A stretch of DNA of 64,000 nucleotides from an uncultured Treponema sp. (GCA_946186185.1 CAMHMJ010000005.1:86752-150751); one strand, 5' to 3'; positions 37,101 through 45,800 are shown, counted from the stretch's first letter. Translations and numbers: made by a program. The notes: generated by a model from the letters alone, not told the origin.

Positions 37101-40100
37101 ACATACCTTAGAATGCGTGTTCGTGCCTTCGACGAAGAATCTACTCCTCAGACCAGAAACTGGACTACGGATAGTTATGTGGTTAAAATCGACGCAAACG
37201 TTCCTGTTATCAGCGGCTTAAAGCTTGTTCAGTACGGTCTTGGTAACTCAAGCGGAACTGTACTTACAGAACGGGAATATATCAGCGGAATGTATATCAG
37301 TAACATTTCGGCTCTTACAAACGGCGACTGGTACCTGACCGGAACCGTTACGGATGACGATTGTGTATCTTCTATCACATATTCTAACCTCAATTCTACT
37401 ACAACCAATGTAATTCCAATCGGGGCTTCGGATGTAACCGGAAATACAACGGATACAGTTTCTCTCAATGTAAAGCTTGATACAACTCATTCGGGAATGA
37501 TTTACTGTACTATTACTGCAAAGGACAACAGTACCGGTGAAACTTCTCAGGAAATCAAGATTAACATCGACTCCACAAGCCCGAGTATGTATACAAAGAG
37601 CGGTTCTGAAACAACTAATGCTGCAAATCTTACTGGAGCCCTGCGATTGAAGAGCCAGTCTGCTAAGCTTGGTAACGGTGATGATGAAAACGACGCCAGT
37701 GTTCAGAACAGCAACTCTTATTTCACCTTTGGAGATGTTGTAAGTGAAGGCGGAAGCGGACTTAAGTTCATTGCCTTTGACTTTGAACGAGAAGGAAGCA
37801 GCGGACACCGCGCATACGATCCGATGGTTTCTTCTACAGACGGAACAACCAACGGAAAAATTGAAATCGGTTCAACTGTGGGTACGGATGTTACAAGAAA
37901 TGCAGACGGACTTTTGAGCCTTCAGCTGACTGCAACCCGAAATGGGGAAGACAGCCTTGAAAGCTCTGATCTTTCTTCATATATCACAAAGGGGCTTGTT
38001 CGCCGCGGAGGTCTTGTAAAGATTGCGGGAACCTACGCAACAATTCTCAGTGCCAGCGGAAACAAGGTTACCTTCAGTCCGACAATTTCTAAGGATTATA
38101 CAACTGTAGAAATTATTTTTGCCTGCGTTGTTGACCACCAGCTTACAGAATCAGTTGGTTCTGACGGAAGCGTTGTAAATGACGACGGCGACGGAATGAT
38201 TGAGTCCATCGTTCAGATTGGTTCAAGCTACCAGTGGACTGCAAGCGTTAATTCAACGAATATTCCGGACGGTCCTGTAACAATCAATGTTGTTTCAATG
38301 GATAACGCCGGAAACCTGATAAAGGGTTCCATTGCTACAGTTGTTTCCAATAACCGTCCTCGAATCGCTAAGGTTCTTCTTGGAACCGATTTGAACGGAA
38401 ACGGAAAATATGACTATCGTGGAACCGGAAGCCTCATTACAAACCAGAGCGCAGCCGGTCACCTTGATATTACAAGCGACTTTACAGAAACCATGACCGG
38501 TGCGGCTCGTGGAGAATTCTCATATTATCCGGCACTGAGTGCAACTAATGCCGCTCAGAGTTCAGTACAGATTGATTCCGGCGCATTCAAGGTAGTTTCT
38601 GGTCTTGTTGTTGTTCCGGAATTTGTAGGCGGAAACAACGGAATCGGATACCTTGTAACTCGTGATGCTGATGCAAGTCTTGAAAAACAGACAGGAACCG
38701 TATCCAGCCTTACAGGAAAGACTGCATTCGCTTCACTTGTTGAAAACAAAAACGAAAGTTATCCTCTTTCTAATGAAGTAAGTGAATTTGGTGCGGTAGT
38801 AATTGCAAACGGAAACAGCCTTGTAAGCGGTTCTGGAAAATATTTCTACAACTTTACATTCTGGGATAAGACAGAGGAAACTGCTCAGGGTACAACAAGT
38901 CAGTGGGCAACCCTGAGTGTTCCTGTAACCCTTTCAACAGATGAAAGCAATGCACCGGTTCCAAAGATTTCTCCGTTCTACTGGAAGGGAGCAGGGGATT
39001 CAAGCGTTCTTATTAAGGAATCCGGAGATGCAGAGGCTTCTATAAAGGGACACATCGAACTTGAAGGAGCCCTTCCGACATCAAGCACCCTTACTTCAGG
39101 ACTTCCAAAGGTTTCCGGAAAGATTAAGATTGAAGGAACTGTATACGATGACGTTCGCCTTTCTAGTATCAGCATGAGCATCTTCGGCGGAACAAATACT
39201 GTGGTTGGAAATTACAGTTCAGGTTCATGGAATGAGTCTGCAAGTCTCCCGACCGGCGTTGTTTCATTCAGTGCCGAAGACGAGGATATCAGCCAGAACG
39301 GACACACAGTAAAATATACTGCAGTTGTTGATACAGAGACATTGAGCACTGTGGTTGGAACTAATAAGGCAATTACAATAAGCGCAACCGACTGGAAGAG
39401 CAATTCTTCAACAGCCGGAAGCACTCAGACTTCAAATGCCGCCGGTGCCGATGTAAGTGCCGGCTGGACCGACTGCTACAAGATGGATGTTGTGCCGTAT
39501 GTAACTGAAATCTGGACAAAGCTTTCTGCAACTAAGCCGAACGTTCCTTCTGTATATTCAAGGTCATCAACTGGTGAATATGTAGTCCAGAATGGCGAAG
39601 CGGTTTCCGTATTTGGATGGAACTTGAATAAGTCTCCAACAATAAAACTTGGAAGCACAAGTATTTCAGCTTCTTCTTATGGTACTGCTTCAAGTATCAT
39701 TGCAACATACACTGATACATCTGCAGCTCCTGTTGAAGCTGGTCTTGGAGGAGCAACAAGCGGATTCAAGTTTACTGTTCCGGATGCAGCAAGTGGCACA
39801 CTTTCAGTAAGTATTGGTTCAATTCCTGTAATGAACAATGTAAATGAAAATGACAAGCATGGCAGCGCAGAGGAAAATACTTCTACATACGCAGGCTACT
39901 ACAACAGAAAGCCGAACGGTCAGAACAACAATATCCTGACCGACGACTTGAAGCTTGATGTATGGAACTTTAAGACTCCGATTACACCTGTTGGTGCCGC
40001 CGCAAACTATGTTCACATGAAGGTTGGACCTTATGACGGTTCCGCTTCAAGCGGACGAATCGGATTCAGCTTCAGAAACGGTGCGGGTGTGTTCAATATG

Positions 40101-41768
40101 CCGGGATATATGTATGGAGGAGATGCTGGCGCTGGATTATTATTAAGAATTCCAAAATCTGCTGTTTCTTCATCTCAAACAATACATACTTGGTCCCCTT
40201 CATTAAGTTCTACAGATTGGCCAGGACCTGTAATATCTTCTGAATGGGATGATGATGGAACATACTATTATAAAGATGTACCAGGTTTTTTTTCAATAAA
40301 GTATAAGATGAAAGGAATTGATTCTGTTGATAAAGAAGAGATTGATTCATCTGGTATATGGACTTATAACAGCTCTTCGAAAAAGTTTTCTAGAAGCGGC
40401 GATTATCCAACTGTTGATACAGGAGCAGGTCTCTACAGCCACACAAAAATTGGTCAGAACTATCAGGGCTTCACTTACAATGATTTTGCATGGGATGCAA
40501 ATGGTGAAACCTATGGTGCAGCCCTCTGTTCAGATACATCCGGAAATGACAACATGAGTGCAAACTTCCAGTTCTTCTCTCGTGGTTATGGAGAAAACTC
40601 TGATTCTCTTAATTTCAATTACTATAACTGTACTAATGGTCGACGAATTGAAAATACAAAGAACAGTGCCGGAACTTATGACGAACGCCGTGTAATGTCT
40701 CCTGCAATGGCTACATTTGTTGCTGACAGTAAGACTTATGTTTACATGGCATACTGGGATCACCTTGAAAACCGAATTATATATCGTGTAGGTTCTGTTG
40801 GTGGAACTGGAGCTGCAAGTGCAAATGACATTGGTTTAGGTTTGCGTGATTTGTGTGCACAGACAACACATCATGAAAATTACAATAAGAGTACTGATGT
40901 CGGTAAACTTGGAAGTACAGGTTTTGCTAACCGAAATTCAACAGATACTACTTATGTTGGAGATTCAAGAAGTGGAGAAGAAAGTGCTTACCATTATGTA
41001 AATGTTCTTGAAACATTCAGCGGTGTTACTGATGCTCATGTTACAGTTGGTGCTCTCAGCGATGGTTCTGCAGTTGTTGTATGGTATGATGACGCAAGCT
41101 GTAAGCTTAAGGCTGCAAAAATCAGTAAGAGCGATATGCTTTCTGGCACACTGAATACAAAAACTCAGTCTGTAGTAACTCTTACAGAAAACGGCGGCGC
41201 TTACGTTTCTATGGCAGTTGATTCTTCAGACGGAATTCACCTTGCATACATGAGTAATACGGGTGCAAATCTTTATTACGCACGAGTTTCAAGCAGTTTG
41301 AGTTCTGTAAATGAAGTTCTTGTTGATGTCGGCGACGATGTTGGTGATTACTGTTCTATTGACGTTGCCCGTGAATCAAGCACAAAACCTTGGATTCCGA
41401 CAATTTCTTATAAGAGTAATGTTGCAACAAAAACAAAGATTGCTTATCCTGTATTCAGTTCTGGCGCAAGTTCTTCATCAATTCCAGAAGCCGGAGCAGA
41501 TGCTGCTGGATTCTATACTGGTTTCTGGGCAATCTGTACGCTTCCTTCTTCTAACAAGTCCATCAGTGATACTGTAAGTGTTGGATATAATAAAGGCTGG
41601 TCGGATGGCGTATGGCACAATTTTGCAACTGTTTCAGAAGTAAGCACTGTAACAACTGCTATGTACACAATCTGTAATTCTTCGATTGTAAGCGGTAACG
41701 GAACTTCAAATCCTGTTGTAGGATATGCGGTTGCCTCCGGTTCAATCGAAATGGCCCAGAAGAAATAA
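28152..41768 (+). CDS. Giant Ig-repeat surface lipoprotein (4538 residues)
   Basis: This 13.6-kb gene encodes a very large predicted lipoprotein. The signal peptide ends in a spirochaete-type lipobox IFVSC with Cys23. About twenty Ig-like beta repeats follow, marked by recurring linkers such as DNTAPVF, DTKAPVIEI, DTTAPKTSI, DQTTDIPVIHLSNA, DTTKPVVQITSPS and DMNPPEITEV, and by SGTVTDD or KDKAGN strands. Near residue 3790 a segment resembles an IPT/TIG domain (NGEAVSVFGWNLNKSPTIKLGS). The last 600 or so residues form a different, propeller-like or lectin-like region (MATFVADSKTYVYMAYWDHLENRIIYRVG) of unknown family. No anchor other than the lipid is seen. It is likely an adhesin or matrix protein; ligand unknown. 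The frame is uninterrupted. Confidence 0.85.
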   Translation: MKKIFNCALFVSVLSIISIFVSCGEVGLGASIDVEAPKISITYPPASSVVRDSFVLAGTCSDDKSVSKIIVNIFSTGNGSTEAVENYVVPEPTIKDGKKWQVTLNEAVEGAYPLKDGKYSIEAYAVDGSDRESGKYTLAVEIDNTAPVFVIQTPGSDITDTHYGSIFKVRGSVAEDHKLKYMTVSVFDTNNKLLSTWTENDVDISGTTSVTFARYSANESRRDELHDAYCSIYDTSKSGEQSFKISVKLGDNAGIWRTPVFEESSVEADDAKDENSGNSTSELWLDDSINGDDAGNNNLLGKNAAKQYEIGTLLRILNGTSDMEATEAGIVKDILDNSKLDTSSKNLKISLNKDANPTYEIGGYSFSESDIGAENFKNEAFKNGTITLKADYGLDETQFLISTIKVYLAGPYAEDEFTEELLREIYDDPAVFIQNNSSIVEENGESRAVLNETLRLISDNSDNEKSSVSSCSLPIKLPDDIISQKYYIVFVTGNDKDGLEFLPSNGFYGFKGGSSGSAPHVEIRNPDNETVSNANSVLKVSGLVTSDEDDPINALSYEVIVSDILNKNKYLGSITGDCQSVKGEFGKDSSIEWTFDATKGSWQPQDASQNVNPFTPNAGCVYGYAITVTGTTEKPGSSKITVQIDNQNPEVKIVSVSPYAELSEDQKDYFVNGIITITGNISDSNLESAQLVISDSGDMIKTINLSDQTYFSENINTGIFSSGLPKGRLTISLSARDKAGNSSIIEEKSYIVDQTTDLPKITLSDSDLTLDTKEKLESAINEGKTGNLFDQSSNNKIRITFSDDDKVDTYSVQYTKDITSDADKIPENSWILLASGSISSLSKTLEVELKEKEGKKSLEDGLYRMRISAKDIKSDGKSEPVTKTTEPFFFAIDTKAPVIEITKVLSEGSEIQSQDGTYYVKEGCTIFGKVSEKYMNALYSSFDGKSERLEFTSDSQHSDVFDFQLSFDKDELKDGATNKISFSAQDKALQLGNENLSIYLDTTAPKTSISVQPLVSLTETQGSKVVTIDYYVNGEIVVKANASDRDKVLSSRVALYDAEGIFIKDIYTIGETLAEGLQSPDSFDTYIDTTDSSIYTDNTEYTVKIFSKDRAGNETSENDAASYKIFVKQETDKPVVTVSNADAASIIGAREIAAGKNLFNDTTNNKLSFSVSDDDGIMSFEVKCYKVHLNEGDSGFTVDSEEFVNSNYVTPSYQAGARAFSYTYILPKEEGLYKIVAYACDTNYKSSNTDEENRYFVNKATEDGFWYVAIDAGAPKLILNRQSGSFMAKDEAFNLDLTAEDSSGYVKVYRYAGKTVGDVYYSAKELSNRREKGNPVLDDEGNDVAENSFEVSQTGTNATKATDVYTSSQVGHESRVIYYVAEDKYNQTTTVSFNYKIDELSPTLYSEWTGQSEADQKWTKITNYTYSIPLSDAWDNVAGKSLIEDGIQKYSGISNVEINIYKEGVAEPKTSSMNKGNKVDKDHDDTKGAFYEYYTVDSTYVNGDGVYTATVTAKDDSGQSATFANIFTNRIDTTAPQLGQEDGDIFLSDKNNTSGQDFTKIDAVKYNLLSESNPLVLKAKAHDLSSGISRIEIKDKFGSSENTIYDTSAHSDYVNVSSTHTGLAASPRASETDETYTFEISKNLVETGNHTYTIIFYDAAGNFSSESINMISDITPPSIQVNAPSPFVNVKENEQNVKKYNGKITVSGTVTDETELGTSSSEVTWKVFTAANTSSTLKASGSAELHGTKSSPFSFEIDTTEITAESGTYFLLVTAKDKAGNTQAAGAYTYTELKLDQTTDIPVIHLSNATASLTDKNQISTDANKNLFGSGNPALIGTVTDDDGIESVEFYIDGTEEANRVKKAVSDGNGGTSMVSYIQISEQTTSVSFQLDFSKLTSEANGINFAAGDHTLYIKVKDTSSGLASAKYTVNDGTVTNANGTVRAMAFAYDTKTPTINVEKVEFEGSKKAFASGMWLPKEFDIWFTVSDDTFDEKASVTFGDNDGANDENRYKLLYVTQESVTAAGTTYTQDSSEKFSWSLFDNNGTVATGDDVYKWKFHVKNTETTYDREFQIKDKYGRYSSITVNYKVDATKPEFDTDYIRVKGSFTNASGISSASEISFAEAVSTTTPKWFTAEAITISGYGLEGDGNENNRALKETNPEKLTLTLAGSPFSMTTDSTKQNKFGATVSFAQGVQTATLVAEDGAGNKSEPLEITLRVDSVSPVVSAVGVKKTGSADSALGGVFKKTDSLTFTVSATEETSGIKGIYVGTKAGFAVPSTLTSYNSDYIGSYTTEIDASDSAITQSFTVIPSELNDGVYNLYVRVVDVAGNVSEDYSAGQITIDTTKPVVQITSPSSGKQINKNTVISGIVTDANLDTTAAPSLYIYSNSSWIKASTKYSGSVVDSTYDSESGKWTVELDTTKINNTSTGTTNLYYDVRFTDKAGNETSSPAGTPAASTHYNLTVNQNSDRPVISLSGIARSGTSLKSNGNIYGTVSDDDGDLKGLWFIKSTAFNAASPVYPTTAADNGWTKLPVSNSSWQGEERTEGDSITWFFYAIDKNDGVFSSVYTDKLKGLYIKGNEDTEASDDYKATGITQGITFNVDMNPPEITEVKIAHSALAAGAASGWTTATDTFGTSDCSLYVQVTVKEGLGMMKADNGTDYKVPSVYIGNREITGVTLRGVTHTPGATAEETDSYTYLFDVIDLSAVTPALTGSNTVKIIVSDASGFTGQGTIGINYDTQAPKVTIVTPTTKMEDAVTGAISIKGLSQDDYSSLLHLYYQIPLYGVEYTTESTGWNEIAASTSWEIRFASGANDSTDSLIYYANAQTGGHPTYQIEATGTDGIFKVPVYFKVVDSVGNTDIVKDQYVLVDKEGGKPNAWINTPEINSTTSGKVTVYGGASDNVSVGQVQLQIDADGDGAFTVTDYNLINSSVWADTEAKANLHVYGAGAATADNWYIACTGTNSWKTTIDTNKIGASSDGNTYLRMRVRAFDEESTPQTRNWTTDSYVVKIDANVPVISGLKLVQYGLGNSSGTVLTEREYISGMYISNISALTNGDWYLTGTVTDDDCVSSITYSNLNSTTTNVIPIGASDVTGNTTDTVSLNVKLDTTHSGMIYCTITAKDNSTGETSQEIKINIDSTSPSMYTKSGSETTNAANLTGALRLKSQSAKLGNGDDENDASVQNSNSYFTFGDVVSEGGSGLKFIAFDFEREGSSGHRAYDPMVSSTDGTTNGKIEIGSTVGTDVTRNADGLLSLQLTATRNGEDSLESSDLSSYITKGLVRRGGLVKIAGTYATILSASGNKVTFSPTISKDYTTVEIIFACVVDHQLTESVGSDGSVVNDDGDGMIESIVQIGSSYQWTASVNSTNIPDGPVTINVVSMDNAGNLIKGSIATVVSNNRPRIAKVLLGTDLNGNGKYDYRGTGSLITNQSAAGHLDITSDFTETMTGAARGEFSYYPALSATNAAQSSVQIDSGAFKVVSGLVVVPEFVGGNNGIGYLVTRDADASLEKQTGTVSSLTGKTAFASLVENKNESYPLSNEVSEFGAVVIANGNSLVSGSGKYFYNFTFWDKTEETAQGTTSQWATLSVPVTLSTDESNAPVPKISPFYWKGAGDSSVLIKESGDAEASIKGHIELEGALPTSSTLTSGLPKVSGKIKIEGTVYDDVRLSSISMSIFGGTNTVVGNYSSGSWNESASLPTGVVSFSAEDEDISQNGHTVKYTAVVDTETLSTVVGTNKAITISATDWKSNSSTAGSTQTSNAAGADVSAGWTDCYKMDVVPYVTEIWTKLSATKPNVPSVYSRSSTGEYVVQNGEAVSVFGWNLNKSPTIKLGSTSISASSYGTASSIIATYTDTSAAPVEAGLGGATSGFKFTVPDAASGTLSVSIGSIPVMNNVNENDKHGSAEENTSTYAGYYNRKPNGQNNNILTDDLKLDVWNFKTPITPVGAAANYVHMKVGPYDGSASSGRIGFSFRNGAGVFNMPGYMYGGDAGAGLLLRIPKSAVSSSQTIHTWSPSLSSTDWPGPVISSEWDDDGTYYYKDVPGFFSIKYKMKGIDSVDKEEIDSSGIWTYNSSSKKFSRSGDYPTVDTGAGLYSHTKIGQNYQGFTYNDFAWDANGETYGAALCSDTSGNDNMSANFQFFSRGYGENSDSLNFNYYNCTNGRRIENTKNSAGTYDERRVMSPAMATFVADSKTYVYMAYWDHLENRIIYRVGSVGGTGAASANDIGLGLRDLCAQTTHHENYNKSTDVGKLGSTGFANRNSTDTTYVGDSRSGEESAYHYVNVLETFSGVTDAHVTVGALSDGSAVVVWYDDASCKLKAAKISKSDMLSGTLNTKTQSVVTLTENGGAYVSMAVDSSDGIHLAYMSNTGANLYYARVSSSLSSVNEVLVDVGDDVGDYCSIDVARESSTKPWIPTISYKSNVATKTKIAYPVFSSGASSSSIPEAGADAAGFYTGFWAICTLPSSNKSISDTVSVGYNKGWSDGVWHNFATVSEVSTVTTAMYTICNSSIVSGNGTSNPVVGYAVASGSIEMAQKK

Positions 41769-41779
41769 AACTACTTTTC

Positions 41780-41808
41780 AATGGCAGACATGTTTTGAAT
41801 CTGCCATT
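41780..41808 (+). terminator. First hairpin after the giant lipoprotein gene
   Basis: AATGGCAGA and TCTGCCATT form a perfect 9-bp stem with an 11-nt loop, 11 nt past the stop. The following ATTGTTCTT is only moderately T-rich. Confidence 0.55.
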
Positions 41809-41817
41809 ATTGTTCTT

Positions 41818-41869
41818 AAAATGCCATTGTCGTGAAACAAAGTTTCCGGCGATGGCATTTTTTTTCCTG
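41818..41869. terminator. Strong terminator, probably bidirectional
   Basis: AAAATGCCATTGTCG pairs with CGGCGATGGCATTTT across a 14-nt loop and is followed by a T run on the plus strand. The As on its 5' side allow use from the minus strand too, where it lies just past the PIN toxin gene. Confidence 0.75.
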
Positions 41870-41872
41870 ACA

Positions 41873-42325
41873 TTAAGCGTTGTTTATAATTGCCGCTTTA
41901 AGTTCCTGGTCGTAGGTTTTGAGGGGTAAATTGTATCTTCTGCTGAGTTCAAGGTATGAGGCATCGTAGTAGGAGAGGTTGTAGGTTTCTGCAAGGTCGA
42001 AAATGCGTTGTTTAATTTGGGAGTCGGGCTGCAAATCTGTGTAAATGGGAAGCTGTTCCAGATCGTAAAGAATATCCATTGCGTCGGCTTTGGTGATTAC
42101 AGAAAAGCCTTTTTTATTCGGTTGGGTTTTATATAATAGAATGTTTTCGATTTCGTACCAGAAAAGCGGGGGAACATAAATCTGTCCGTTATTTTCAAGA
42201 ATATATTCGATGTCTTTTATACAGTCTGAAAATTCATCGTCGCAAAGGCCGTTCAGAAGATAGGCTGCCATAAATGAGGTGTCGCAGACAAAGCAGGGGA
42301 AGGTATTAGTATTTTCTGCCGGCAT
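41873..42325 (-). CDS. PIN-domain toxin (VapC-like)
   Basis: The 150-residue product is a PIN-domain protein, probably a ribonuclease toxin. Acidic residues of the PIN active site are visible in CDTSFMAAYLL (first Asp), WYEIENILL (Glu) and YYDASYLELSRRYNLPLKTYDQEL (later Asps). Its first 20 nt overlap the 3' end of the antitoxin gene upstream, the standard toxin-antitoxin layout. VapC toxins often cut tRNAs or rRNA; the target here is unknown. Confidence 0.85.
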   Translation of the reverse strand: MPAENTNTFPCFVCDTSFMAAYLLNGLCDDEFSDCIKDIEYILENNGQIYVPPLFWYEIENILLYKTQPNKKGFSVITKADAMDILYDLEQLPIYTDLQPDSQIKQRIFDLAETYNLSYYDASYLELSRRYNLPLKTYDQELKAAIINNA

Positions 42326-42611
42326 TTTTGAGCTCCTTTAATTCACTGGTTGTAATTGGGGCTGTCCCCTGTCTTTCTCTTAATTTCTGAAACTTTTTTG
42401 ATCGTTCAAGAATCCGTGTGTGCGCCTGTAAAAACTGCTGATTCTGAATTGTCTTTTTTCCCTGTAAAACGGCAACCTGCTTTCCGTTTTTTGAAATGTT
42501 GAATACAGCGCCATCCTGAACTTTTCTTAAAAGTTCGGAAAAATAGGTTTTTGCATCGAATGCGCCCACTTCAAAAACATTGTTGCCCATTTGAACCATT
42601 GGTAAACCCAT
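42306..42611 (-). CDS. Phd/YefM-type antitoxin
   Basis: The 101-residue product has the Phd/YefM pattern near its N-terminus (FEVGAFDAKTYFSELLRKVQDGAVFNISKNGKQVAVL), a DNA-binding domain, followed by a basic C-terminal part that would wrap the toxin. A strong AAAGGAGG precedes the ATG. Such antitoxins repress their own promoter together with the toxin. The pair lies between two giant surface-protein genes. Confidence 0.85.
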   Translation of the reverse strand: MGLPMVQMGNNVFEVGAFDAKTYFSELLRKVQDGAVFNISKNGKQVAVLQGKKTIQNQQFLQAHTRILERSKKFQKLRERQGTAPITTSELKELKNAGRKY

Positions 42612-42645
42612 TGCGTGCCTCCTTTTTTTGTTTCATTCTGATTAA

Positions 42646-42674
42646 AATATACAAATGAAAATTGTAAAAGTCAA
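42646..42674 (-). promoter_or_regulatory. Promoter of the toxin-antitoxin operon
   Basis: On the minus strand TTGACT (42674-42669), 17-nt spacer and TATATT (42651-42646) precede the antitoxin gene by 34 nt. Confidence 0.8.
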
Positions 42675-42778
42675 CCAGAAAATAAACTAGTTTGTCATGA
42701 ATCTGTGGAGTTCCATGTTGACTTTTCAAAAAATCCAATATCATTCAAGTTATAGAATTTCTTTTTGTAAAATGCTAA

Positions 42779-42784
42779 TATAAT
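42779..42784 (+). promoter_or_regulatory. Possible -10 box for the 2575-residue lipoprotein gene
   Basis: TATAAT lies 52 nt before the ATG, but no convincing -35 box is found 16-18 nt upstream. The rest of the 42612-42836 gap contains only the antitoxin promoter. Confidence 0.4.
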
Positions 42785-42836
42785 AAGGTTTTGTTTTTTG
42801 TTGCTGCTTTAGAAATTATATTTATGGTGAAGAGTT

Positions 42837-45800
42837 ATGGATAAAGTTCAGGTAAAATCAGAAAAACATTTTTCGGCTTGCATTTCTTTTCTGCTTTCTT
42901 TCGTTTTAATTTTTTCATTTATTTCCTGCGGTAATCTTTTTGGAAGCGATGACAGCGGAGACAGTTCTGACAGCAAAAAAATTGAAAAAATAGATACAAA
43001 TACTGAAGGCGACGGAAAGAATACCGGAACTGACTCTGGAGACAATGATGACGGCGCTCCAAAATATGTGACTTTTAAGGGAACGGTTTTTCTTTCTGAT
43101 TCGGCAAAGGCAGCCTTGGAAGTTTCATCCGCACTCAAAGCAACTGATTCTACAACTTCCCGCTCTGCCATTCCTTCAATTGAAATTAACGGCACCGATT
43201 ATTATTATTTTGCAACGGCCACCTGTACCGGGCAGGAGGATATCAATGGTGTTTTTGGCGGTGCTGACGGTACCCGGCACGATTTTGAGCTTCCTCTTGC
43301 CCTGGGACATACCTGGAACATTTCTGCCGGGATAAAAAAGAGGGCGGCTTCCGGGAACGCTGAAGATGATGTAATTGTTTTAAGCGATTCTGTTCCGCCG
43401 GTTACGATTCCCCTTGATTTTTCCGGCAATTTTGAAAGCTATTCCTTTTATGTAAAGCCTCTTTCTTCAGGAAAGGGAAGCGTGCTTCTTTCTATGACCG
43501 TGGATTCTTCGGTTAAAAAGATCCGGGTTTCGGGAAGCACTTCGGAATGGACTTCTGTTTTGACTCCGGTGCTCAAGGAAGACGGAAGCTGTGAGGCCGC
43601 TTTGAACATTCCGGAGCTGAACGCTGGATTCTACGAGGTGCGGTTTAATTTCTGCGATGACAACGACATCGTTTTGTATTCAACCGTTCAGACGGTGAAC
43701 GTTTTTGCAAATCTTACCACAGACAGCTGGAAAACTTCCGGCGGAAACAGCTCTATTATTTCAGCAGAGGGAAAGTTTTCTGTTACGGATGAGCTTATCA
43801 GACAGTTCAGAAAAAATACGGTTTATGTTGGCGAAAATGCCCTTTCAAAGGCATCTGAAAGTTCGCCGGAGCCTTCTGATTTTAATACGGGAACCGTTTA
43901 TTCACCGTTTTTGAGCCTTCAGCAGGCAATAAATTACATTGAAGCGAATGCTCTGGAAGATGGCGGAAGCGGCTCGGGTTCAGGCGGCTCGGGAGGTAGC
44001 GGAACTGGCGGCTCGGGAACTTCCGGCTCTGGTGCAGCAGGTTCTCAGGTTTATACTGTTTTTGTAAGCGGAAGTGTTCTATCCAAAATAGAAAAATCCA
44101 CCGGCACGGCAGCAGGAGTAGCAACAATTCCTGCAACCATTACTTCAGATAAAGTTTCTTCTATAAATATTCAGGGCGTCACAGGAGCCCTCTGCCTTAC
44201 TTCCGGCGGTTCAACAGTGCCTGCTGAAATCAACGGCGGGCTTACAGATGCGGGAGAAAACGGAAGCGTTCTGGATATCAGGACTCAGGTGCCTGTTCGG
44301 TTTGAAAACATAAAGATAACCGGTGCGAACAAAACTGGTTCCGGCTCTGGTGGTTCCGGGGGCACCGCTTCAGACTCAGACGGCGGGGCTGTAATTCTTA
44401 GAAGCGGAACCAGCGTTACTTTTGCAAACGGAACTGAAATCAGCGTAAATTACTGCTCTGGAAAGGGCGGCGCAATTTTCGCCGAGGAAAGTTTCACTGT
44501 AAGCGGATCAATCTACATTCCCGCCGGCACCGAAGAAAACTGGAAAAACGACGTATACCTTGCGGACGGAAAGACAGTTATTATTGCAGGCGCAATTTCC
44601 GCGCCGGAAGGTGTATTGCCAGCAGGCGCTCCGGTTGTGATGAACATTACGCCGGAGAATTATGGTATCGATTCCCCTGTGCTGTCTGCTTCAAATTCAA
44701 GCCTTGTTGAACAGGCTTACAGTTTTTTTGCCGTAAACGATGTGGATATAGACGGTGTTAATGTAGCATGGCGTTTGACTAATGAAGGTAAACTTATGGA
44801 TTTACCCTATGCTCGCGTTCAGGGAATTTCATGCTATACAAAGGATAAAACTGTAACAGAAATAAAACAAAACCATAGCGGTGAATCGCTGACTGTAATT
44901 TTATACCGTGGAATTTCTCAGACTCATCTTGGTTCTTCTGCTACAAAAGGAACAATCGGAAATGCGATAAAAGAGACGAATGCTGCGGAAGTTTCTTTTA
45001 CGGTCGATGAAGCGGCAGATATTGTATTTACCGGAACAAGCTGTGCAGGCATGTTTAAGGACTGTACAAAATTAAAGAGTGTGGATTTGAAGGGCTTTAA
45101 CACGGCGGACGCAACAAGTTTCCTGGGAATGTTTGAAGGCTGTTCTAATCTTCAGTCTCTTGATATATCAAGTATTCAAACGACTTCTGCAACAAACCTT
45201 AAAAATATGTTTTCCGGCTGTTCTTCGCTAACTGAAATAGATGTCAGCGGTTTTGATACAAAAAATGTTACAGATATGAGCGGAATGTTTGCTTCCTGTT
45301 CTGGTGTCGCTGATTTTCCTGTAAGCAACTTCAGCACAGAAAATGTTACTGATATAAGCGGTATGTTTGAATCCTGCATTCTGCTGTCTGAACTTGATAT
45401 TTCTGGTTTTGATTTTTCAAAAGCAGAAAACTTTTCTGGATTTTTTAAGAATTGTGACGCACTTGAAACTCTTTCATTCCCTACAGGCAAAGAAATTGCT
45501 TATACAACTGATACAGGCGAAATGTTTTCGGGCTGTTCAGCGCTGAAAAGTGTAAATCTTTCTGCCTTAAAAACCAGCAGTGTGTCTTCTATGAAAGCAA
45601 TGTTCAAAAACTGTGCTGCTCTTACTCGGCTTGATTTATGTTCCTTCAGGGCAGGGGCAGAGCTTACAGATATAAGTGAAATGTTTTCCGGCTGTTCAAA
45701 CCTTGATACGATTTTTGTTTCCAAGGATCTGGATTTTTCATCTGTTTCAGAAAGTGCAGGCTCAAATATGTTTAAGGACTGCGTAAAGCTTGTGGGGGGG

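Noticed and set aside
36564..37808. Long minus-strand frames opposite the giant lipoprotein gene
   Set aside because: They are shadows of the repeat-rich coding strand, have no ribosome-binding sites and match no family.
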